A stretch of 64,000 bases of DNA from Todiramphus chloris collaris (lineage: Eukaryota > Chordata > Aves > Coraciiformes > Alcedinidae), in assembly GCA_025345505.1 (NCBI GenBank), contig JANVCC010000120.1, positions 4,292,242-4,356,241 of the forward strand, read 5' to 3'. Below are positions 21,260 to 32,500 of the stretch, piece by piece. The notes under the pieces were generated by a model. The model saw only the letters and a list, made by a program, of their open reading frames with translations, was not told the origin of the DNA and did not search any database. Within the stretch, counting starts at the first letter, position 1. Each line of letters begins with the position of its first letter. A program made the translations under genes and the position numbers.

Positions 21260-22492
21260 TCAGCACTGGCAGCGCTCCCGGGGCTCCCCCCGCACCAGGG
21301 CCCGGCAGTGGCTTCGGCTGGGGATGAGCCTGATGCCACCACAGCCCCGGTGAGGGGCGAGACCCCCTTGGTCCTCCATCGCCCGCTGGATGCCCCTCGC
21401 CAGCATCTGGAAGGCCAGCTCCACGTTGAGGTTGCTGCGGGCAGAGGTCTCGACGAAGGCCATGCCCAGGGTGGCCGCCAGTTGCCCGGCCTCCTCCGCC
21501 GACACGGCGCGCTCGCCCACCAGGTCGCACTTGTGTCCCACCAGGAGAAAGGTGGGGGGGGGGCAGGTCCCCGGCCGCTTCACGGTACCACTCGGGGACG
21601 TGCTCGAAGGACGCCCGGTTGGTGAGGTCAAACACCAGCAGCACCCCCGCCGCGCTCCGGTAGAAGGACCTGGTGATGGACCTGGGCACAGGGGAGGGGA
21701 GGTTTGGAGGGCACCTCGGCACCTCCCCACCCCTACCTGCCTGGGAGGGGGCTTGGGGGAGCTTTGAGCCCCAGCTGAGAGCAGAAGATTCACCTGGACC
21801 ATTTGCACCCCCTTTTTCTGCTCCCCAGGATAGGGGCAGCCCGGCACCCCTCGCTCCAGCCACCACTCCTGATTTTCAACCCTTCGTGCCCCGTTTGAGC
21901 CTCGTTAGTGCTCCCAGCAGCTCCTGGCTCCAGCTTGATGCAATCAGGAGGGAAATCACCCAGCCCAGCACCCAGGGCCAGCACCTTAGGACCCACACCC
22001 AGCCCTGCTCCCTTGGCCACCCCCCAAACCCATCTCCAGCTTGGCTGCAGGCTCAGCACAAGGTTCCACCAGCCCCTAACGCGTCACCATCCCTGGGAAC
22101 CATCGCTGCCGGGGACTTTACACCCGCTCCAAGGTGAGTGGGGAGGAGGAGGAGGAGGTGGGGTGATGGGGTCCCACCTGGGGGCCGTGTCCCTTGTCCC
22201 CAGCTCACCTGAACCGCTCCTGCCCGGCCGTGTCCCAGAGCTGCAGCTTGGCCTTGCCGCTGGGCAGCAGCGGGATGGTGCGGCTGGAGAACTCCACGCC
22301 AACGGTGGGGCCGGGGCTGGGCACCCCCCTGCTCCCCGCGCCCGGACCCTCGACGAAGCAGCGCAGCAGCGACGACTTCCCCACCGCTGCGTCCCCCAGC
22401 ACGATGATGCGGAACTGGTAGTGTCCCCCGGGCTCGGGGTCCTGGGGGGTACCCGGTCCCATCCCCGTCCCCGTGCTGGTGGCTGTGTCCAT
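21260..22492 (-). CDS. RAB42: RAB42 small GTPase, with a one-base frame shift in a C run as assembled
   Basis: Exon 1 is 22209-22492 and exon 2 is 21260-21681. An in-frame ATG at 22537 would add 15 residues. Seen: P-loop GDAAVGKSS, a Gly/Pro-rich switch-I region like that of human RAB42, WDTAGQERFR, GHKCDL, ETSAR, GCGGIRLI and the C-terminal CQC prenylation motif. The last two match human RAB42 closely. The exons total 706 nt, one more than a multiple of three. The frame changes at a run of ten C on the coding strand (plus 21554-21563); nine would give an uninterrupted 234-aa protein. A sequencing or assembly length error is likeliest, but a true null allele is possible. It is head-to-tail with the RAB39-like gene. 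Confidence 0.85.
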
Positions 22493-22899
22493 CGAGGTCA
22501 GACTCAGAGGTCCTAGGTTGGCCAGATCCTGACCCACCAGGCTTGCGCTGGAGGAGCTGGGGACAGGTCTCCACCCTTGTCCCCACCCCGCAGTGTCTAC
22601 CCTTGGGACGACTCTGGCCCCGCAGTCACCTCAGGGGACAAACAAACCCTCCTGAAGAGGAGGGAGAAGCCACCGGCTCTGTCCTCGTCCTCCTGTCCCC
22701 ACGCTGGGTTCGGTGGGGTCACCCACCAGCTCTGTCCTGCTGCCCAGGCCTGCTGGCAAAGGGGGCACAGCCGGGCTGCGGGGCACAAAGAGCGGGGCTG
22801 GTGCCTCCAGAGAAGCCAAATCCCTGGGAGGAACAAGCTCTGGGGGAGAAAGGAAGAGGGGCCAAAGGCACCAACCCCGCGGGGCCAAAGGTGCTCTCT

Positions 22900-23545
22900 G
22901 CAAACAGCCAGAGTCCCTGGCACCGCGCGGGGAGCCCTCCGGGGACTGGCAGAGCCCTGAGCAGCCTGGCAGAATGAGCCTGGCAGAGCCCTGAATAGCC
23001 CGGCAGAGCCCTGAATAGCCCGGCAGAGCCCTGAACAGCCTGGCAGAGCCTGGCATAACCCTGCAGAGCCTGGCATAGCCCCGCAGAGCCCAGCAGAGCC
23101 TGTCAAAGGCTGGCAAAACTGGGCAGACCCCGGCAGAATCCTGCAGATCGCAGCAGATCCCCTCAGAATCCCGCAGAACCTAGCAGAGCCATGGAGAGCC
23201 AGTCAGAGCCCTGCAGAGGCTGGCAGTGCCCAGCAAAGCCTGGCAGAGCCTGGCAGAGATCAGCAGAGCCCTGCAGAGGCAGGGAGAATCACGTAGAGCC
23301 CAGGAGAGCCCTGCAGAGCCTGGCAGAGCCCAGGAGAGCTTGGCAGAGCCCTGCAGATCACAGCAGAGCCCTGCAGGGGCCAGCAAAGCCCAGCAGAGCC
23401 CTGCAGGGGCCGACGGACCCTTGCAGAGCCCTTCTGAAGTCAGCAGAGCCCAGGAGAGCCCAACTGATCCCACCAGAGCCTGGCAGAGCCCAGCAGAGCC
23501 CGTCTGAGCCCTGCAGAGCCCCACATTGCTGCCCAGAGCCCCTGA
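22900..23545. repeat. Minisatellite of GGCAGAGCCCTGCAGAGCC-type units
   Basis: About 640 bp of roughly 10- and 20-bp steps on the theme (C)CTGGCAGAGCCCTGCAGAGCC. It begins about 400 bp upstream of the RAB42 start codon. It creates stop-free Leu/Gly/Ala-rich frames on the minus strand and Glu/Ser/Pro-rich frames on the plus strand, none of which I regard as genes. Confidence 0.9.
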
Positions 23546-26500
23546 GGAGCTCTGCAGAGCAACATGGTCAGACACTTTCTGTCACCCGTGCCCTGGACAG
23601 AGATGTGCTGCCCAGCCCAGTGCCGCAGGCTGGGAGGGCTCAGCACCCGCTGCTGCTTTTTGCTCAGGGTCTGATTTTCACCTCTCCAGGATTATAGCGG
23701 GCAGCTGCTTGCTGGGGAGTGGGCAGGTTTCCTGCTGAGCCCTCCCTCCGCCCTGCTGCTCATTTCTGCCTCATTTAAAAGCACAAATTTGAGTCAAGAT
23801 TCCTCGTAGGAAAGCTCTCTTGGAAACGTAGTCGTTGGAGATGCTTTCGGCAGCCTCATGTCACCTCCCAGCCTCTTATTTCTGTGCGTGCTCCGTCTCA
23901 CGGCACGCTGCACCAGCCAGGGAGATGCTCTTCCTATAAATACCAACCCCTGAGCATCAGTGCTGAGGGCAAATGAGAAATAAATTACAAACGGAGGGAA
24001 ATTGTTAGCAGGTCCACCTCGCTTACGGCATCTTCTGCGTCCGAGGGAGCAGAGAGGAGTGGAGAGAGGGTTTGGGCTGAGTTCTTTTGTCACTTGTCAC
24101 CTCGGGGGAAGGTGTTTAAACAGCAGGCAGGTCTTGTGCTCATCTCCAGCTGCCTGGGCTATCAGGTCAACTGAATTAAAACCAACAGAAAACAAAAGAA
24201 AGGAAAAGACAAAACCAAAACAAACAAACAAACAAAAAAAGAACAAAAAAAAAGAGAAAAGAAATAGAAACCACTCAAATTCACCACTCCAGTAAATTCA
24301 CCACTCCAATAAATTCACTGTGGTGCCGCCTCTCACTTGCTTTTCTGTTTGCTGTAATTCAGGGAAACCCCTCGGGTCCAAGCACCGTGGGTTTGGAGGG
24401 ATGAGGGCGTGTGGAGGATCTGTCCCCAGACTGGTGGGGTGCAGGGAGTCAAGGTGGGATGGAGGAGCTGCGGGGGGTTTGAGGTGCTGGGTTAACTGGG
24501 GAAGGGGCACCTCTCCCTCCCAGGGTGATCAGAGAGCAGGGGGATGTGTGTGAACACTCTGGCTCTTTGAGGACACCAGCAGAGGTAAATCTGCCCCCAG
24601 CATCCTCCAGCAGGACCTGGATCTCTCCGTGCTGAAGGTGTCCGGGTCTGTGCTGAAGGGTGAGCCGTGGGGATCATCCGGCTGATGGGGGCGAGTCTGG
24701 GGGTCTGGGTGCCCTTCGCTGGCAGGATCAGTCCCTGCTGTGTGAGACTTTTCCTCCTGGGACAAGCAGGTTCTGTGCAGAGATTCAGCCTTTCACTTCT
24801 TGGCTTCTTGGTGCCTCTCTCTCCTTTTTATCCCCTGTACATGGCGGGGAACCCAGGTCCTGCAGATGGGACACAGGGTCCCTTGCAGAGGGCACAGCAG
24901 TGAGGCTTTGCTGGTTGCCTTCCCACAGCTTTTTCTGCCCTAATTAGAGACCTTCCACCAGAAGGTCTGGGCACAGGCTCCTCAGCCTTCTCCTTTTGGC
25001 AGGACAGCATTGAGCTGCCAAAGTCACCGTCCTGGGCCATCCCTTCGGCGGGGTGGCAGCCGTGCTGGCCTCGGTGGAAGAGCCCAGCTCCAGGTAAGGC
25101 ACCGTGGGGACGAGGAGCCAGGGGCAGCTCCAGGGACAGGCAGCTCATCGTGGTGGGAAGGGAAGCTGGTGCACAGTGGCTCTCGACACCTGGCTGTTCC
25201 CCCTGGAGAACAGCCTGCCCCTGGAGGTGCCCAAGCCCCAACCACAGTCGAAGGAACCAGCGCAAAGAGATGCAGCTGCAGGGCTCTGAGCCCAAAGGTA
25301 ATGAAGATCTTCTGGTCATCCTAGAAAGCCAGCCAGATTGCTGCCTCCACACCTCGAATCTGGGCAGAAAAAAGAGGATGGAAGGATCTCTGAGCACCCC
25401 AGGAGCACAGCAGGGCTGTGAAACGGGGACTGAGATCAGCCCTGGGGACGGGCGGAAGGAAAACAGCCCCGCCTGGTTCTGCAGCACCAAGAACGAAGAC
25501 CGACGCTGCTGCACACAGGCAGACGCTGGCGGTGGGAACGAGGCACCCCAGGAAGGGCTGGAGCCAGCAGAGCTGCAGGGATTTACCCCGGAGAGCATCC
25601 CCAGGGCCCTGGCTGGCACTGCGGTGGGAGAGGTGGCAGCAACCCAGACCCTGCCGCCTCGGCAGCCACGGGCAACGGCCGGGCTCCTGCCACACCATCT
25701 GCTGCTGCTGCGGCCCCGCTGCCATCGGCTGGGGCACGGCGGTGGCCCTGGCTTTGCCTCCCCTCCTGCCACTGCAGGCGACAGCACAGACGGGATTTCC
25801 TGGGGTGCCGAGGCTGGAGGAGAGGGGAGGCTTTGGTGGCACACGCTGTTCCTCACCCTCTGACAACGGGTGACGAAGGTGCCAGCCAAGCCCTTCTCCC
25901 GGGGGAAGAAAGGGGAATGGAAAAGCAGCGTCTCACTCCTCCAGTGCCTGAGTTGTTCGTGTCACCCATGAGGGCCACATCCTCACCTCGCTGGTGGCCC
26001 CTGACCCCTCTTGGTCGAGTCCCAGGGCTGAGGATGCTCGGGGATGGCCCTGGGGGGAGGCACAGCCCGTGCAGCAGCAGAGGGGAGATCCTTCAATGTC
26101 CCCCCCATCCTCTGGTGACACAAAGGGCTGATGTGAGCAGCACAAGACTCTGGTGGTTTTGAGGCTTCCAGATATTTTTTTTCCCCATTGTTTTACACCT
26201 AAAATGCTATTTCCACCCGTGAGAGACTCAGGACTGCTGTGCTGAGATGCTGAGGGTGGGTGGGGGATATTCAAGGTCGATGTGTTCGATGAATGGTGTG
26301 GGTGAGCCAGGGGGGAGGAAGAACAGAGCCCGTCAGGTCCCGTTTTCAGAGTGAGAGACAGTGACTGGTGCAGAAATCAAATCCCATTTTCCTCCCCGAA
26401 TTAGCACGGCCGGGGATCTGCGCTGGCAGTGACGGGGGAGCAGCTCTGGCCGCATGGCACAGCTGAGGCAGGCTATAAATTCTGCAAGACTCTTATGTAA

Positions 26501-29500
26501 AGGCTTTCAGGAGGGCAACTCTGACATTCGTTAACCCTTCGGTTCACAGAAAGCCATTTATCCCCATCCCCAGTGCCCGAGGGGTTGGGGGAGCAGGGAC
26601 ACGGGCTGGTCCTTCTGCTTGGCTCTGCATCCCTTTGCTCCCAGATCCAGAGCCAGCCTCTGAGCCCAGGACCATGTTCCCCTTTGTCTCTGTTCCTCTG
26701 GAGGAAAACCTCTCCAGAAGAAAAAGTGGGCTCCAAAAGAGTCCCAGGGTCACTCTGGCAGGGCAGACACCTCTGTCTCCACTCCACCAGGCCCTCTGCT
26801 CTCTATGGACTGTGGTGCTGCAGGAGCCTTCTGTAAGCACTTTCCTACTCCACTGACTCTGCATCTGCTTTAACATCCAGCCCGGAGCCATCTCTCCAAT
26901 CAGGCTCCCCTTGCAAGCAGCACTTTCCTCCGGATCCTCATTCCAAGCTCCAGCCTCGAGGCCACAAGCAGTGAAAGATGTGTCACGAATCCCCAGCGTA
27001 GCATGTAAAGGTAAAGGTGTTTTCCCCACATCCCAGTTTGCCTGGATTGCTTTGAGGGGCGTGAGAGGTCAGCAAGAAGGAGGCTGGGGCAGCTCTGCCA
27101 GAGCCAGCGCTTCCCTAGGGATGGAGCATCCTTCCCGGCCACCCTCCTGGGCCAGCGACTGGAGGGAAGAGCCCCCCAGTCTTTGAGGTGGCCGGGGCTG
27201 CTCCAGGCTCGTCTGTGCCATACTGGAAGGATTGCAGGAGTTAAGGGGTTTGCTGGCAAAAAGCAGGAGTTAAGGGTCAGCCTGGTACGTGATCTGCCAC
27301 CGGCATTGGCCCTTGGTTGCCGTGTCCTTACAATGCAGAGGTTTGAATGGGAACCAGCCAGGTTTTATACCCATAAATCCCTCGTGTTTTATCCACAGAG
27401 GGATTCTGCTTCTCAAGGACCCTCAGCTCCGTTACCCCAGTGGGGTTGGTACCCAGGGCACCCACCTGCAGCTTGGCAGCCCAGCCTGCCCAGGAGGGTT
27501 GTGTGTGAGAAAGGGTTCACTCCCAGCCGGGCTGATCTGCTTCAATATTCACACCGGTGGCTTTAAAAACAAAACAACACAACCCTTGCTGCCCATTTAT
27601 ATTCTCCTCACAGCCCTGCTTGCAGCATGGCCGGGGGCTGAACGGAGACATTCCTCTTACCCAGGCTTATCCTCGCAGAGCAACCTCCACTCTCCCACCA
27701 GCTTCGGCTTCAAAGCTTTTCATCTTCCAGGCTGAAATTCAAGAGTGTGAGTGCAGACCCAGCTTGGAGCTCTTGGTACCTTCGAGATGAGAGTCTTCTT
27801 CCCATCCTCCCCACCCCCAGCTCGTCCTGCCTGCGGCTCCCTCCCTCCTGGGAAGCCCCTTCCAGCAGCAGATCCCTCCCCATCCCACTGCACACACAAT
27901 CTGGAGTCTCCAGCTCCAGCTCTGCCGCAGCGTTTGCTGCCGCTGACAAAAAAAAACCCCCACAACCCTCATTTACTCGATTGAAGCTTCCCCGTCGATT
28001 TAATTAATGCAAATTGAGACGTGTGTTAAAGCCTCCTTGTAATTACCGTAGCACTGTCGTAGGGCTTCCTTTTTTTGGCTTTTTTTCTTTTTTGGTGTGT
28101 GTGTGTTTAAGGAAAACACTAAGGCCTGGATTCACAACAGCTTAAGAAGGTCCACAGCCCCGCAAGCTGAGCCTGGCGTGCCCAGGGAGAACCAGACGAG
28201 CTCTGGTAGGGGAGCTCAGTGTCCAGCCGTGGGGCTGCGGTACCAGCCCCGACGAGCAGCGTGGATGCAGGAGCAGGGCTGACTCTGCTCCTCACCCAAA
28301 CCCAGGCAGCAGAGTTCCTTAGAGTCCTTTGACTGGTGAGTATGTGCTTCTTTTTATGTTGATTTTTTTTTTTTTTTTCCTTTTCTTTTGGCAAATCCAA
28401 ACTTTGCTGTGAGTGAAGTTCCGATGGAAAAATCACTTCACCGTCGTCTCCAGAGTGAGTTGTTATCATCTCACGCCTCTGCTTCCAGGCTGCCTTGAGC
28501 TGCAAACCCCGGATGGTCACAGTCACAAGGGATTCAGCTCAACTTCAGCATCTTCCCAAGCACCAGCTCCTCCTGCACTGGGTGACAGGACCAGGGCTCT
28601 GCTGGGCGAGCAGACCCTTGGGCACGTGATTGCTGCCTTCGAGGTGCGATGCTGCAGGGCTGGGCTGTGGGCACGATGCTTGCCGAGTTCCCTGGCCTTC
28701 AAAATGCAGTGCCACGGGCCAAGAGGGCTGCTGTTCTCTCAGCCAGCAGCAGCGAGGGTATTTCGAGGGCACAGCTGGGTTTTTGACAGTTTTCACTCTG
28801 CAGCAGAAGCCCCATTTCAGCCTGGAGCGGTCTCTTGCTGACCCTCGAGATGCATCCTGAATAAATAGGAATAAAAGAGACCGAGAAGGGAAACTGAGGT
28901 TCTGGAGGACAGAAGCAGCTGTGTGAGGTCTCTCTAGTTTCAGGCTACCCTGAAAAAACCCTCGAAACCTCTTTGAGGGATTTTTGGTTGCTGTCAATAT
29001 TCAGCTTTCCCCCGTTTTAGGCAGGACTGGCTGAGTGCAGCCCCGTGGATCCCAGCTCCTGCTTCACACCCGAGTGCGGTGATGGGGGAGAGCGGGGAGC
29101 TTCGTGAGGTGGGGACCCCGAATGTCCCACATCCTCCTTTTTAACCCTTCCACTGATGTGTTCACCCCGGACCATGGTGTGGGGAGGTGCTGAGATTGTC
29201 GGTGAGACTGCGGCACTCAACTCCCACCCCCCCCCCAGCTTCAGGCTGCCTCCATCTCCTCGTGTTGGTAGCAGCTCTAACCACGTTCATTGTGCAAGGC
29301 CTGGGCTGGGGAGGGGTTTTCTTTTGTCTTTTTTTAATTAAAATGCCCTTAGATTGGTAATTGCAACACGAGGGCGTCTCTCTGGGTCTTGGTTTTAGCA
29401 AACAGCAGCAGTTTGCTGGTTTATTCCATCAGAGAGCTGTGGTTTTCCTCCAGAAAGGCTGGCTTTGTTTGCCTGCGCTCACAGCTACAGTGGATGTGTC

Positions 29501-32500
29501 TGGTCTTTTATCTTTTAATACATAGATCGATTTATTATGAACTCAAGTTAGCAGGGGGAAAAAAAAGGGATCAAACAGCACTGAGCAAACGTTAAGTGCA
29601 GGTATTGTCTGCATGCTGGTCCTGCTGAGCAATCACAGGCAGCGGGAGAAGAGCCAGCGGGACCGAGCAGGAATTAACCCGTTTTGATGCAGAATTCCCA
29701 GTGGAGATGGGAGGGGAACTGCTTATTGATGGTGAAAGCACCCATCCGGACCCCCACCTCGGATTGAAGTCGAAAGGTGCTGCAACCCCCTCCCCGACTT
29801 GTTTCCTTGGCTCCCGAATCCTATGGGAAGAGGCGTGTTTTGCTCAGCTGATGGTGGATGACGGATCTCGCTGCGGAAAAATTGGCCGTGGCTCCTGCGT
29901 TACCCGGGGTGGGATGCAAGGAGCGGGGCACAATCCTGCCTTTCGCTGGGAATTCAGCCTCGCGCTGTCTGTCTGAAAGGGGCCAAGCGCTCGAGAACCA
30001 GCGCTCGCTGCCCGGGCACCAGAGCTCTGGGAGAAATGAGTAAAAACCTGCTCCCTTTTGGCTGAGCAGCAGTGATTTTGTCAGGGAAACACCTTTGGTA
30101 CCGAGAGCTCTGCGCCCAGCGTTGGTTTCCCAGTTGCTCTTACTGGGAACCGGCTCAGCCTGGGGAGCTGCTACGAGCTCATCCGTGTTGTTTATTTGAC
30201 ATTGGGAAAGTCATATTCCTTTAAGAGGATTTCCAGCCCTGAGCTCCTCCCATCTCAACACTTCCAAGCTGCATTTTGTCTTGAAAGGGTGGGAGTATTT
30301 TTAACTATATCACGCCAGGGAAGTATTAATAGCACAATAGGCTCGCCGAGCTGAATCCGTGTTTGAAATTCAAGGAACTAATTAGGTGCTGGGGAATAAT
30401 TAGTGCTATACCCAGCTTTTCTTCCTCCTCCTCCCCCCCCCCCACTCTTCATTTTCAAGAGAGCCAAAGCAAATGCCTTTACTGGAATCTTCTCGGGCTG
30501 TTGAATATTTGATGGCTTCCCGATGCATTGCGATTCCATGTGGCTGTCAAAACCACACCGGCTGCTTTGCTCTGTCCCAGCTGAAATGGCTGACTCTGAC
30601 ACTTCAGAGATCCAATTAGTGCCTCTCCTCTTGGCTCACATTGGAAAAAAAAAAAAAGAAGAAAAAAACCAGAAACACTATAAACCCTTTTTTTTTCCCT
30701 GCTCCTCTCCCAACCCCTCGCTGTCGCTGGGTGATGCGGCTCTGCGCAGCGTGGTTATTTTTGAACCCTCGGCAGCGAGTTGTTTACGGGCTTCCTCGAA
30801 TAGCAAAGCTCCTGGTGCTCCATATGGGAAATGCAAACGTGTGGAAGGGATGAGAAAAGCAGCGAGGATGCAGAGAAATGGGTCGAGGCTCCCGGTTGGG
30901 TTGGGAGAAAGCAGGAGGGGAAGCAACGTGAGGAAGTCTTTCCTTGTGTGGTTCTGGAGGTTCTGGAGGTGGGAACCAAGCACCCACGCGTCTGAACCTC
31001 TCCTTGGCAGGTAGCTCCCAGGAGAGCCCAACTGTGAGCCAGTGTCTTGGAGGATCTGCTGGTGCCATGAAGAAAACAACCAGCTCTGAAACCGTACCCG
31101 CTGCTGGGAGTGGCTGTGATAACTCTCCCTGGTGTGAAGTCTCTGGTCTCTAATAATAGTTGGGCTTGTGCTGGAGCCTTTTCCTCGGTCTTGCCTCTCC
31201 CCAGCCATCTGTTTTTGAGAAACTTGTGGAATTTATGTCGCTGGGTTCTTGTCAGAGGGGCAGAGGCTGGCTCAGAGAGCTGAAAGCTGGGAGGGAAGAC
31301 TAGTCAGAGCTACAGGAGCAGTTTAATCATGTCAAACCTCGTTTTCTTAGGAAACAAAGAATGCAAAACCTGCCAGGAGATCTCCCAGCAGGCTGGGAAG
31401 GGAATGCTGCTGTTCCTTTGCCCAGGCTGGATCAAAGGCAGACCTCAGTGGTTAGCAGAAAGACCAGATCTCGTTCAGCATCCTGGTCAGAGGCAGGAGG
31501 AAGGTGCCCATGTGCAGGTGCCACCGCCGCTGCCGTTCCTTTCGGGTCTGTCACCATTTCAGTGGGGGGGCCAGCAGAGCACTTGTGGGGTCTTTGTCTT
31601 TAGTTCCTTAGCAGTTTAGGTTATTTTCCTACTCCTGTCAGCCCGTCATCACCGCAGGATTCGCTGCCATGCGGTGCAGTCCTGAGAGAGGGGGTAGGAC
31701 ATTTCAGGGTGACCTTGCCCCTGTGTCAAGCAATTAGCTGATACTTTCATCTCTCTTGCTGCGGGCACGATCACCATCTGTGGTGAGTACTTTTGCTCGC
31801 CCCATTTTCCAGAGGAATTAAGTGATGGAAACCGGGCTCCCTGGTTCAAAAAAAAAAAAGAAATTGTTTCCAGCGGCTCGTCAGCAAGTGCAAATTTGCT
31901 CCAAAGGGAACATTTTCTTAATGGGGTTTTTCAGCATAAATATAGTACCAGCCTAAACACCTCCAGCCTAAACACCTCCAGTAAACAAAGATCGATTTGT
32001 TTCTTGCCTGGGGAAGAGCTGTCACTGGGAGGGAGACGCTCCCTAAAAGTTGTGGTTTATTCTTCAATTCTGAGGACTCCTTGGCCTCGTTTGGGTTAAG
32101 ATGTGTTTTGGAAGATCACTGAGACCTTTGCAGCCACTGATTTTCCTCATGAAACCTTTTCCAGCCAGCAGATCAGTACAGTTGGTGTGAAGATGGGTGA
32201 GCTGCAGCATGGGGTAAAAATCACTAGAGGTTGATACAAAAACTGAGGGACATGGGTAGAAAAAAACCTTTTAGCCTTTTTCTCTACCTCGGAGAACAAA
32301 CTGCTTTTAAATAACCACCTCCTCTAGCAGGTTATTTATTAAAACACTGAAACCAATTGGCTCAGGTCAAATAATACATTGGAATTCTAGTTTTGAAATG
32401 AACTTTGCTAATGCCGTGACTGTTGCCAGCCTCAGCAAAACCTTGCTAGTATCACTTACCAAGGTGCTCCGAAACATTCCGTGACGAACAAATAAGCTGT

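Noticed and set aside
22597..23697. Overlapping long frames on both strands upstream of RAB42
   Set aside because: All are translations of the GGCAGAGCCCTGCAGAGCC-type minisatellite, which lacks stops in several frames.
24828..25889. A 353-aa minus-strand frame and a 237-aa plus-strand frame over the same DNA
   Set aside because: No domain, no family similarity I recognise, opposite strands equally open, and Pro/Ser/Gly-rich as expected from GC-rich non-coding DNA.
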